Source: Hyphomicrobiales bacterium (GTDB lineage Bacteria > Pseudomonadota > Alphaproteobacteria > Rhizobiales > Methyloligellaceae). Taken from it: a stretch of DNA of 35,927 bases. The DNA lies in NCBI GenBank assembly GCA_021775555.1, contig JAJFHP010000064.1:1-35927 (forward strand), written 5' to 3'. The position numbers were made by a program, and so were the translations under genes. How positions within the stretch are numbered: position 1 is the stretch's first letter; every line of letters begins with the position of its first letter. The notes below the pieces were generated by a model. That model did not search any database and was not told where the DNA came from. It was given only the letters and a program-made list of their open reading frames with translations. Positions 19,196 to 28,018 of this stretch are shown here, piece by piece.

Positions 19196-19400
19196 ATCTG
19201 GTCAGCCATTGGTTAATCGGTGTGTCTGCGCGAATCGTCATATTGCATGTCAGCATCCCCTCTCAGCAATATTTTCTCAACCAACAGTTATCCCGGCATG
19301 AGGGAAATAGTATGTCATTCGGGTAAAAGTCGCGGATCCGGGCAGGACTGGATGTTCCTCGCACAGGATCATGGCATCGTCACGGCCCGGCCTGCGAATG

Positions 19401-20438
19401 CTAGTCGGTCAGCAGGCCAATCACCTGCCTGGTCTGGCGCAGGATGGGTTCGGCGATGGCGCGCGCGCGGGCCGCGCCATCGGATAAAATGGCGTCAATA
19501 TGTGCCGGATCGTCCATCAGCTTTTTTGTCTCGTTTGATATGGGGGCAAGTTTTTCAACTGCTACGCCGGTCAGCGCTTCCTTGAACCCGGAGAACTGTC
19601 CACCGCCAAACTCTTTCAGAGTCTCTGCTTTGGTCACGCCGGCAAGCGCGGCATAGATGCCAACCAGGTTTTCCGCTTCCGGGCGATCCTTCAACCCGGC
19701 TTCCTCTGATGGTAGCGGTTCTGGGTCAGTGCGCGCCTTGCGGAATTTTTTCGCGATTGAGTCGGCATCGTCCATCATGTTGATCCGCGTCATGTCAGAC
19801 GGGTCGGATTTGCTCATTTTCGATGTGCCGTCCCGCAGGCTCATGACCCGTGTCGCGGGGCCGGTGATAAGCGGCTCGGGCAGAGGAAAGAAGGTTTCGT
19901 CAAATCCGTGCTCAGCAATTGAGTCTGCAAAATCGGTATTGAATTTCTGCGCGATATCTCGAGATAGTTCGAGATGCTGCTTCTGGTCCTCACCCACGGG
20001 CACATGGGTTGCCCGGTATAGCAGGATGTCGGCGGCCATCAGGTTGGGATAGGTGAATAACCCGACAGACGCATTTTCGCGGTGTTTGCCAGCCTTTTCC
20101 TTGAACTGAGTCATACGGTTGAGCCAGCCCATGCGAGCAACGCAACTCAACACCCATGCCAGCTCCGCATGACCCGAAACCCGGCTCTGGTTGAAGACGA
20201 TGTGTGCTTCAGGATCGATGCCTGACGCGATGAAAGCCGCCGTCACCTCGCGGATATTGTGTTCAAGTTCTTTCGGATCCTGCCACACAGTGATGGCGTG
20301 CAAATCAACCACACAATAGAGGCACTCATGGCTCTCCTGCAGGGCCACGAATTTGGTGATGGCGCCAAGATAGTTTCCCAGATGCAGATTGCCTGTCGGC
20401 TGCACACCGGAAAAGACACGGGATTTGGGGGCCGTCAT
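19401..20438 (-). CDS. trpS: Tryptophanyl-tRNA synthetase
   Basis: TrpS is the class I aminoacyl-tRNA synthetase that charges tRNA-Trp. The 345-residue product begins [25 protein letters not shown], with the HIGH-type motif in [11 protein letters not shown] at about residues 15-25. The KMSKS loop appears as [13 protein letters not shown] near residue 200. ATG 20438 is preferred over ATG 20456 because GAGG lies six bases before it. murJ ends 75 bp upstream, and a 205-bp gap separates the gene from uspA. Confidence 0.97.
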   Translation of the reverse strand: MTAPKSRVFSGVQPTGNLHLGNYLGAITKFVALQESHECLYCVVDLHAITVWQDPKELEHNIREVTAAFIASGIDPEAHIVFNQSRVSGHAELAWVLSCVARMGWLNRMTQFKEKAGKHRENASVGLFTYPNLMAADILLYRATHVPVGEDQKQHLELSRDIAQKFNTDFADSIAEHGFDETFFPLPEPLITGPATRVMSLRDGTSKMSKSDPSDMTRINMMDDADSIAKKFRKARTDPEPLPSEEAGLKDRPEAENLVGIYAALAGVTKAETLKEFGGGQFSGFKEALTGVAVEKLAPISNETKKLMDDPAHIDAILSDGAARARAIAEPILRQTRQVIGLLTD

Positions 20439-20513
20439 TGTCTGCCTCGTCACCATAACCTAAAGCCGAACGCCTTATGACGCGGCGCAAGGATGCACGC
20501 AAGGGCTGCGCTC

Positions 20514-22073
20514 TCAGTCCCGTTTCAGCAGCTTCATCATTTCCTGCAGGCGCAGCGCCCGAGATATATGTGCCATGACCCCGTATACGGCGATGCCTGA
20601 CACGACGAGACACGCAAGTGCTGCCAACTGTGTCATCAAGCCGTTAGAGGGTGCGAACCAGTCTGACATCAACACCATTATGCCCCACAAAGCCGCTCCC
20701 ATCACGGCGCAGGAGATGCACAACGGAATAATCCGGCGCTTGAACTCAGCGTCAAATTCAAAATGCCCGCGCCTGGTGAGCGTCATCGCCAACAGCCCTG
20801 CATTTACCCACCCGGCCAGGCTCGTCGCGATGGCGATGCCCACATGTCCGATGATCCAGAACAGCGCAAGGCTGAAAACAATGTTCACCACCACCGATAC
20901 ACCTGCATAATACATCGGTGTCCGGGTGTCCTCGCGGGCGAAAAAACCCGGTGAAAACACTTTCACCATGACAAAGGCCGGCAAACCGGCGGCGAAGGCG
21001 GCGAGCGCCATGGAGGTCGCGATCGTGTCTGCTTGCGAGAATGCTCCGCGTTCAAACAGCACCTGTATGATCGGCAAAGGAACGATCATCAGCGCAACTG
21101 CGGCCGGCAATGTCAGTAAAAGTGCCAGTTCGAGCGAGCGGTTCTGACTCTGCATGGCTCCATCGCCGTCGCGGGCCCGGAGCTTGCGCGACAAGTCGGG
21201 CAGGAGCACCACGCCGATGGCGATGCCGACCAGCCCCAGCGGGAGCTGGTAGATACGATCAGCGTAATAGAGCCACGAGACGGCGCTGTCCTGCATCGAG
21301 GCGATGATAGTGCCGATGAGGATATTCACCTGGGTGATGCCTCCCGCAATAATGCCGGGAATGCCAAGCGCCAACAGCCGCTTCACCCCGTCTGTCATTC
21401 GTGGCCACTGGAGACGGAGTTTCATACCCGCGTTGCGCGACGAGAACAGCAGCACGAGCAACTGAACCGCACCACCCGCCGCCACGCCCCATGCCAGCGC
21501 AACGCCGGCTTCGGGCGTGTTCCCATAGCCCGCCCAGGCGACTGCCCCCATGACAGATATCAGAACGATATTCAGCATTACCGGGGCAAAGGCCGCAGCG
21601 GCAAAACGGTGCAGCGCGTTCAACATCCCTGAATACAGCGCTACAACAGAGACGAACAGCAGATAGGGAAATGTGATGCGTGTCAGAAGCACCGCCAGGT
21701 CAAATTTTTCGGGGCTGTCCGTAAATCCCGGTGCGATAACATACATCAGCCACGGCATGGCGATTTCGGCGATGGCCGTCAGGATCACCAGCGCGGTGAC
21801 AAGTGCTGAGAGCGATTCATTGGCGAAATGGCGTGCGGCCACCGCGCCCTCGCCTTCAACCTTCTTGGCGAACAACGGGATAAATGCTGAGTTGAAAGCC
21901 CCCTCAGCAAACAGGCGGCGGAACAGGTTGGGAAACCGGAAGGCGACAAAAAATGTGTCCGCCACCAGGCCAGTCCCCAGCACCGCGGCAATCAGGATAT
22001 CGCGCACGAAACCAAGCACACGGCTGAGCATCGTCATCCCGCCGACGGTGGCGAAGGAGCGGTAGAGTTTCAT
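20514..22073 (-). CDS. murJ: Lipid II flippase MurJ
   Basis: MurJ moves lipid II across the inner membrane for peptidoglycan synthesis. The 519-residue, highly hydrophobic protein has about 13-14 transmembrane segments of the MOP superfamily. The N-terminus ATVGGMTMLSRVLGFVRDILIAAVLG and the loop FRFPNLFRRLFAEGAFNSAFIPLF are family signatures. The central-cavity arginines of these motifs (in SRVLGFVRD and FRRLFAEGAF) are conserved. It lies between glnD (76 bp upstream) and trpS (75 bp downstream), a common alphaproteobacterial order. Confidence 0.97.
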   Translation of the reverse strand: MKLYRSFATVGGMTMLSRVLGFVRDILIAAVLGTGLVADTFFVAFRFPNLFRRLFAEGAFNSAFIPLFAKKVEGEGAVAARHFANESLSALVTALVILTAIAEIAMPWLMYVIAPGFTDSPEKFDLAVLLTRITFPYLLFVSVVALYSGMLNALHRFAAAAFAPVMLNIVLISVMGAVAWAGYGNTPEAGVALAWGVAAGGAVQLLVLLFSSRNAGMKLRLQWPRMTDGVKRLLALGIPGIIAGGITQVNILIGTIIASMQDSAVSWLYYADRIYQLPLGLVGIAIGVVLLPDLSRKLRARDGDGAMQSQNRSLELALLLTLPAAVALMIVPLPIIQVLFERGAFSQADTIATSMALAAFAAGLPAFVMVKVFSPGFFAREDTRTPMYYAGVSVVVNIVFSLALFWIIGHVGIAIATSLAGWVNAGLLAMTLTRRGHFEFDAEFKRRIIPLCISCAVMGAALWGIMVLMSDWFAPSNGLMTQLAALACLVVSGIAVYGVMAHISRALRLQEMMKLLKRD

Positions 22074-22149
22074 GAAGATTTGAAGTAGAGGACGCCCGGC
22101 TCCAGAGCAAGCCCGGATACTGCCATGAAATGAACTTCAATATCCCGGT

Positions 22150-24912
22150 TCAGGCGTCGACGCTCGTCTTGGCGGACAAGGCGGTGAGTAAACGGTGCCG
22201 GATTGCGGTCTGGCGCACCCGGTTGGTGACCTTGTTGTAGGACAGATCGGTCACATAAAATACATCCACAACCTTTTCACCGAAGGTTGCGATATGTGCC
22301 GAGGTGATATCGAGCTTGAGCTCGGCAATTTCGTGCGTCAGATCGAACAGCAGGCCGGGACGATCCAGACAGTTGATCTCGATGACGGTCAGATCGTCTG
22401 ATAAGGAGTTGTCAATCAGCACCTGTGGCTCCACTGAAAATGCCTTCAGGGTTTCCTTCTGCTTCGGTCTGTTTTTGAGAATATCCGCGAGTGTGATCTT
22501 GTTTTCCAGCAATTCATGGATGGTTTGCGCGATACGCCCCGCACGGCGTTCTTCATCTTCCGACATATCGAATTCGCGCTGCAGACGTATGGTGTCCAGC
22601 GCATGACCATCGCGCGTGGAGGAGATTTGCGCACCCACAATATTGGCCCCGGCACTTGTACAGGCCCCCGCAATCATGGCGACGCGCAGGGACCGGTCAC
22701 GGGCAAAAATGCTGAGTTCGGTGACGCCTTCAAAGGCATGGGCCATCACATCACAGGCGAAATCATCTTGCGTATTTTCGATCATGCGGGCATGGCGCTG
22801 CTGCTGATCGGTCGTGGTACGAAGCCAGTAGTCAGCCTTTTGTATCGCTGCAAAGCCCTCGAATTGCGCATCGCTGAATTCGGGCAATTGCACCCGCAGT
22901 GCAGTGATAGCCTGGTCCGCCCTCTCGGTCCGGCTTAACTCGTCATGGCCGCCAGTGAGCACGGGTCTCGTCTCGTAATAGAGCGTGCGCAACAATTGCC
23001 CTTTCCAGCCGTTCCAGACACCCGGTCCAACAGCGCGGATATCCGCCACGGTCAGGATCAGCAACAATTTCAGCCGCTCCGGGCTTTGAACGATTTCAGC
23101 AAAGTCCTGGATGGTCTTGGGGTCGTTCAGATCGCGGCTCTGGGCAAACAGGCTCATATCCAGATGGTGTTCAATCAACCAGGACACGGTTTCGGTTTCT
23201 GCTGCCGACAGCCCGAGGCGCGGGCACAATTTACGCGCCACCCGCGCTCCGGCAATCGAGTGGTCTTCCTCGCGCCCCTTGGCAACGTCATGCAGGAAAG
23301 TGGCGACATAAAGCGCCCTTCGGGTTTCCAGAGTGGGCAGAATTTCCGTCGCGACAGGATGATCGTCGGCGCAGCGACCATGCTCAATATCGGACAATAT
23401 GCCCACAGATTGCAGCAAATGCTCGTCCACGGTGTAGTGATGATACATATTGAACTGCATCATCGAGACGACCTTGCCGAACGCCGGCACAAAACACCCC
23501 AGAACGCCGGCTTCATTCATACGCCGCAACGCGATTTCCGGATTGGACGGGCTGGTCAGAAGCTTCAGGAACAGCTCATTGGCCTCCTTGTTCCGGCGCA
23601 GTTTAGTGTCGATGAGTTTCAGCGATGCGCGCACTAGGCGAAAAGCGTCCGGGTGGAACAGGACATTGTATCTCTCGGCCAGCCAGAACAGGCGGATGAG
23701 GTTGACCGGATCCTGGATGAACACCTGGTCGTGGGCCACATTTATTCGGCCATTATCGATCTTGAAATCGGTTGATTTTCTCAGCTGTGCGCGCTTGCGC
23801 CAGGTCAGGGGGGTCAGCAAATCCCTCAATGCCGGGGCGATGGTCAGCTGCTTTACTTCAAGGGCCGAGCACACGATCCGGGTCAGATCACCCACATCCT
23901 TTGCAACCAGGAAATAGTGCTTCATGAAACGCTCGACCGCGCGCATGCCCTTCTGCTCGCGGTAGCCAAGCCGCTCGGCCATTGCGGTCTGGAGATCGAA
24001 GGAAAGACGCTCATCCGGGCGCGCTGTCAAGAAATGCAGATGGCAGCGCACAGTAAGAAGAAAATCTTCGGATCGCTGGAAGGCCTGGTATTCGGCCTGA
24101 GAAAAAATGCCATCACTAACAAATTCCTCCACCGCCGTTCCCGGATACAGGTAAGACGCCACCCAGTGCAGAGTATGCAGATCACGCAGGCCACCCTTGC
24201 CATCCTTGACATTAGGTTCGACGACATATCGCGATGCACCCGAGCGCTTGTGGCGTTCATCGCGCTCTTCCAGCTTGGCGGCGATGAATTCGCGGCTCGT
24301 CCCCTTGACGACGTCTTTTTGAAAACTCTCCAGCAATTCGCCGAACAGTGCCTCGTCCCCCAGAATAAGACGCATATCCAGCATGGAAGTGCGGATGGTC
24401 ATGTCGGCCCGGGCATATTTGATGGATTGCTGCACCGTACGCGTGGCGTGGCCAACCTTGAAACCAAGATCCCACAGCAGGTACAGAATGTTCTCCACCA
24501 CGCTCTCGCCCCAGGCGGTCTGCTTGTAGGGCAGCAGGAAAAGCAGGTCGATATCGGAGCCCGGAGCAAGCTGTCCGCGGCCATAACCCCCCGTCGCAAT
24601 TACGCTCATGCGCTCGGCAGAGGAGGGGTTTTTCGCCCGGTAGAGATGCTCAACCGTGTAATCATAGATGACGCCGATAAATTCGTCCTGGAAATGCGAG
24701 AGCCCTTCCACGCATTTTCGGCCATTGCCATCCGCTTCAAGTTGCCGTTCTGCTGCGGCACGTGCCTGGTTCATAACCTCGCTTAACAGTTCCAGTGCCC
24801 GCGACCGCATCGCGCCCTCGCCCGAAGATCGCTCCTTCCACAGGGAGGTGAGTTGCTCGCGCAAGGCCGTGGGATCAAAAAACGGCGCTGGTATCAGCAG
24901 TGTCTGGTCCAT
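22150..24912 (-). CDS. glnD: [Protein-PII] uridylyltransferase / uridylyl-removing enzyme GlnD
   Basis: GlnD senses glutamine and adds or removes UMP on PII proteins, setting nitrogen assimilation. The 920-residue protein has the nucleotidyltransferase motif GGYGRGQLAPGSDID at 108-122 (D120 and D122 bind metal). The GlnD-type helical region with NVKDGKGGLRDLH is at about 234-246. The HD hydrolase pair is H541-D542 (TFLHDVAKGREEDHS). Two C-terminal ACT domains lie at about 730-805 and 841-915 (TVIEINCLDRPGLLFDLT in the second). All catalytic residues are present. A hairpin sits just before the start (24925-24951). mutS lies 88 bp upstream, murJ 76 bp downstream. Confidence 0.98.
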   Translation of the reverse strand: MDQTLLIPAPFFDPTALREQLTSLWKERSSGEGAMRSRALELLSEVMNQARAAAERQLEADGNGRKCVEGLSHFQDEFIGVIYDYTVEHLYRAKNPSSAERMSVIATGGYGRGQLAPGSDIDLLFLLPYKQTAWGESVVENILYLLWDLGFKVGHATRTVQQSIKYARADMTIRTSMLDMRLILGDEALFGELLESFQKDVVKGTSREFIAAKLEERDERHKRSGASRYVVEPNVKDGKGGLRDLHTLHWVASYLYPGTAVEEFVSDGIFSQAEYQAFQRSEDFLLTVRCHLHFLTARPDERLSFDLQTAMAERLGYREQKGMRAVERFMKHYFLVAKDVGDLTRIVCSALEVKQLTIAPALRDLLTPLTWRKRAQLRKSTDFKIDNGRINVAHDQVFIQDPVNLIRLFWLAERYNVLFHPDAFRLVRASLKLIDTKLRRNKEANELFLKLLTSPSNPEIALRRMNEAGVLGCFVPAFGKVVSMMQFNMYHHYTVDEHLLQSVGILSDIEHGRCADDHPVATEILPTLETRRALYVATFLHDVAKGREEDHSIAGARVARKLCPRLGLSAAETETVSWLIEHHLDMSLFAQSRDLNDPKTIQDFAEIVQSPERLKLLLILTVADIRAVGPGVWNGWKGQLLRTLYYETRPVLTGGHDELSRTERADQAITALRVQLPEFSDAQFEGFAAIQKADYWLRTTTDQQQRHARMIENTQDDFACDVMAHAFEGVTELSIFARDRSLRVAMIAGACTSAGANIVGAQISSTRDGHALDTIRLQREFDMSEDEERRAGRIAQTIHELLENKITLADILKNRPKQKETLKAFSVEPQVLIDNSLSDDLTVIEINCLDRPGLLFDLTHEIAELKLDITSAHIATFGEKVVDVFYVTDLSYNKVTNRVRQTAIRHRLLTALSAKTSVDA

Positions 24913-24924
24913 GGTCTCACTTTG

Positions 24925-24951
24925 TCCTGACGTCAGTGAGAGAAGTCAGGA
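24925..24951 (-). repeat. Inverted repeat in the glnD leader
   Basis: TCCTGAC (24925-24931) and GTCAGGA (24945-24951) are perfect 7-bp complements around a 13-base loop. The inner CTGACGTCAG (24927-24936) is itself a 10-bp palindrome, so two folds compete. The arm next to the gene contains AGGA and ends 12 bases before ATG 24912, so folding could affect translation of glnD. No T-run follows, so it is not a terminator. Confidence 0.35.
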
Positions 24952-25000
24952 TGGCCCGGTGTCTGGCTTTGAGCAACAATCTAGCACATTGCCTGCAAAA

Positions 25001-27769
25001 TCATGCCTGAGACGCTTTGACCAGCAATGCTTTTATTTCATAGATTGCTTCAAGCGCCTGTTTGGGCGTGAGTTCATCGGGATTGAGTGCCTGAAGCGCC
25101 AGTTCTGCCTCTGAAGGACCATGGGATTTGCCAGAAGCGGGCCGTGGTGCTGCGGCGAACAGCGGCAGATCGTCGGCCAGATCCTTGGCTATCCCTGCCC
25201 GCTCGCCCCCTTCCAGATGCCCCAGCACGTCCTGCGCCCGGATCACGGCAGCTGCAGGCAACCCGGCCAGCTTGGCAACGTGAATGCCGTATGACCGGTC
25301 TGCGGCCCCGGCCACGACCTTGTGCAGGAAGATGATTTCATCCTGCCATTCCTTCACCTCCATGGTGATCATGCCCACGCCCTCCAGCGTGCCGGCGAGC
25401 GCGGTGAGTTCATGATAGTGCGTCGCGAACAGCGCCCGGCAGCCATTCACTTCATGCAAGTGCTCAACGCAGGCCCAGGCAATGGAAAGCCCGTCGAAGG
25501 TTGCCGTGCCGCGACCGATCTCGTCGAGAATAACAAAGGACCTCTCGCTCGCCTGGTTGAGAATACGGGCGGTCTCGACCATTTCCACCATGAAAGTCGA
25601 GCGACCGCCGGCCAGGTCATCAGAGGCTCCCACGCGGGAGAATAAACGGTCAATGACGCCAATATGCGCGTTGCTCGCTGGCACGTAGGATCCCATCTGA
25701 GCAAGGATGAGGATGAGCGCGTTCTGCCTCAGATAAGTGGACTTGCCGGCCATGTTCGGCCCTGTCACGATCTGGATAAATTCACCTGCATCCTCCCCCG
25801 GTAGTGAAAGGGTGCAGTCATTTTCAATGAACTGAGCCGCATCCTGTTTTTTTAGAGCCGCCTCAACGACCGGATGGCGTGCATTTTCAATTTTAAACGC
25901 GCCACTCATATCGATTTTAGGCCGGGTAAATTTTTGTTCCTCGGCCAACTCTGCGAGGGCGCAATAATGATCCAGCGCGGCCAGCGCTCCGGCGATCACG
26001 CTCAGTTGGGCATCGGCGGCGGATATCCCTTCCAGCAGATCAGCAAATATATCCATCTCAAGGGCTATGGCCCGGTCCGCAGCTGCCACGATCCGGGCTT
26101 CTGTTTCTCCCAGCTCCTGTGTGGTGAAGCGCATGGCATTGGCCATGGTCTGACGATGAATGAATTTATCATGCTGCTCGAAGATCAGTTTGTCACCATG
26201 GGCCGCGGGAACCTCAACGAAGTAGCCCAGAACATTGTTATGCCGCACTTTGAGCGCTTTAACGCCTGTGGCGGCAGCGTAATCTTTCTGCAACCCGGCA
26301 ATGACCTGCCTGCTCTTGTCCCGCAATGCACGGGTTTCATCAAGTTCCGCGCTATAGCCATGGCGCACAAAACCGCCATCTCGCCCAAGCAGCGGCAACT
26401 CGCCGGCGAGGGCCTCCTGCAATTTTTTACCTAGCGCTTTGGGCGCGCATCCCAGATCATTAGTGAGGAGGCTCAGGATATCGGGAAGTGCCTTGGTGCC
26501 TTTCTGAAGCTGTTTTGCTGAAGCTTCAGCGCTTGCCAGACCATCGCGAACCACGCCCAAGTCGCGCGGGCCACCGCGCCCCAGTGTCAAACGCGCCAGG
26601 GCGCGGGCCAAATCAGGACAACCCGCCAGCCCGGTTCTCAATTCCGAACGCATGAACTGATTTTTCAGCAAGCTGGTTACTGCCTCCAACCGTGCATCGA
26701 TTTTCTGCGGATTTGTCAGCGGACTGGCCAGCCGGCTTGCAAGCTCGCGCGCACCGGCTCCAGTGACGGTGCGGTCAATGGTGTGAAGAAGCGAGCCGCG
26801 CCGCTCTCCGGATATGCTTTTCACCAGCTCCAGATTGATGCGCGTTGCGGCATCAATTATCAATACGTCTTGCGGTCCGAGGCGTTTCGGCGCCCTGATG
26901 AGTGGTTGTTTGCCCAGTTGTGTGAGCTCAATATATTTCAACAGTGCCCCAGCGGTGGCGAGTTCAGGCCGAGTAAAATCCCCGAATGCTGACAGATCGA
27001 TCACCCCCAGTTTTTCCTTCAAATCCCGCTCGCCCCCGAGACTGTCAAAGAAATTGCGAGGCAGGGGTGTCAGGGCCGCACCCATGGTTTCGGCAAGAAC
27101 GCGCATCCGCTCCTCGCCCGCAAGATCATCTCCGGCGATGATCTCGCCTGATCCCAGCCGCGACAACTCGCCATCGAGGTCTGTGTCCGGCACTTCGGTG
27201 AGGAGGAACTCACCGGTTGAGATATCGAGCGAGGCAAGCGCGAATGTTTGGCCGGGACGGGTCGTGGAGGTGGGAGCGCGGAAGACGGATGTAAGGTAAT
27301 TGTTGGCGTGAGGCTCCAGCAGCGCCTCCTCGGTAATGGTGCCCGGGGTGACGAGGCGAACCACCTCGCGACGCACCACGGCCTTGGCGCCGCGCTTCTT
27401 GGCCTCAGTTGGGTCTTCCATCTGCTCGCAAACTGCGACGCGGTATTCCGCCCGTATCAGCTTTTGCAGATACTGGTCCGCGGCATGAACCGGTACGCCA
27501 CACATGGGGATGTCTTCTCCCTTGTGCTTGCCGCGCTTGGTAAGTGCGATGCCGAGGGTACGTGAGGCCCGCTCCGCATCATCGAAGAACAGCTCGTAAA
27601 AATCTCCCATGCGGTAAAACAGCAGGCAGTCGGTATTGGCCGCCTTGATTTCAAGATACTGCGCCATCATAGGCGTTGGCACAGCGCTGGGCGCGGGCTG
27701 TGCCTCTACCTCCTGTCCGGAATTCTCGTCCAGATTTCTTTTTTCTGACTGGGCTTTGCGCTCCGCCAT
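25001..27769 (-). CDS. mutS: DNA mismatch repair protein MutS
   Basis: MutS recognises mismatches and small loops and starts repair with MutL. The 922-residue protein has a 34-residue polar N-terminal extension before the mismatch-binding domain. There GDFYEL places the wedge F57 and E59. The connector, lever and clamp regions follow. The ATPase has Walker A GPNMAGKST at 670-678 and Walker B LDEIGRGT at 748-755. The DDLAGGRSTFMVEM signature loop lies between them, and the FATHYHELT motif near the end. ATG 27769 has GGGAG about eleven bases upstream. It is divergent from the malic enzyme gene across a 249-bp region. Confidence 0.98.
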   Translation of the reverse strand: MAERKAQSEKRNLDENSGQEVEAQPAPSAVPTPMMAQYLEIKAANTDCLLFYRMGDFYELFFDDAERASRTLGIALTKRGKHKGEDIPMCGVPVHAADQYLQKLIRAEYRVAVCEQMEDPTEAKKRGAKAVVRREVVRLVTPGTITEEALLEPHANNYLTSVFRAPTSTTRPGQTFALASLDISTGEFLLTEVPDTDLDGELSRLGSGEIIAGDDLAGEERMRVLAETMGAALTPLPRNFFDSLGGERDLKEKLGVIDLSAFGDFTRPELATAGALLKYIELTQLGKQPLIRAPKRLGPQDVLIIDAATRINLELVKSISGERRGSLLHTIDRTVTGAGARELASRLASPLTNPQKIDARLEAVTSLLKNQFMRSELRTGLAGCPDLARALARLTLGRGGPRDLGVVRDGLASAEASAKQLQKGTKALPDILSLLTNDLGCAPKALGKKLQEALAGELPLLGRDGGFVRHGYSAELDETRALRDKSRQVIAGLQKDYAAATGVKALKVRHNNVLGYFVEVPAAHGDKLIFEQHDKFIHRQTMANAMRFTTQELGETEARIVAAADRAIALEMDIFADLLEGISAADAQLSVIAGALAALDHYCALAELAEEQKFTRPKIDMSGAFKIENARHPVVEAALKKQDAAQFIENDCTLSLPGEDAGEFIQIVTGPNMAGKSTYLRQNALILILAQMGSYVPASNAHIGVIDRLFSRVGASDDLAGGRSTFMVEMVETARILNQASERSFVILDEIGRGTATFDGLSIAWACVEHLHEVNGCRALFATHYHELTALAGTLEGVGMITMEVKEWQDEIIFLHKVVAGAADRSYGIHVAKLAGLPAAAVIRAQDVLGHLEGGERAGIAKDLADDLPLFAAAPRPASGKSHGPSEAELALQALNPDELTPKQALEAIYEIKALLVKASQA

Positions 27770-27861
27770 CTGCAGCTTCGCTCCCGCGCATCCTTATTCC
27801 CAGATAGACATAGCGCGCCAAGGGTGGGCTCGTGAAGCGGCAAGCCCTGTCAATTGCTGAG

Positions 27862-27890
27862 TTGTGCCCAGCAAAAGGGCACACTATGGT
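27862..27890 (+). promoter_or_regulatory. Candidate maeB promoter with a 7-bp inverted repeat in its spacer
   Basis: TTGTGC (27862-27867) and TATGGT (27885-27890) are 17 bases apart, a weak to moderate sigma-70 match. TGTGCCC (27863-27869) and GGGCACA (27877-27883) form a perfect inverted repeat with a seven-base centre. The repeat lies across the -35 box and spacer, the classic place for an operator. The rest of the 27770-28018 gap between the divergent mutS and maeB genes shows nothing further that I can name. Confidence 0.35.
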
Positions 27891-28018
27891 TCTGAAAAAG
27901 GCAATGGAAACAACGTTGGGGCGTGACCCAGCCAGAGAATCAATGTTGGGGGAAGTCTCAGGCCAACTCCAGCCGAGGGAAACGGGCAGCGACGCCCCAT
28001 TTAGAAGTATCAAGAGTA

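Noticed and set aside
19196-19400. 205-bp gap between trpS and uspA searched for an RNA gene, terminator or promoter
   Set aside because: I saw no tRNA-like fold, no stem with a T-run and no convincing promoter pair.
23917-24786. Plus-strand open frame of 289 codons antisense to glnD
   Set aside because: It is a shadow of the conserved GlnD nucleotidyltransferase region and has no domain of its own.
27848-27853. Perfect TTGACA on the minus strand upstream of mutS
   Set aside because: No acceptable -10 hexamer lies 15-19 bases downstream, so a mutS promoter is not supported here.
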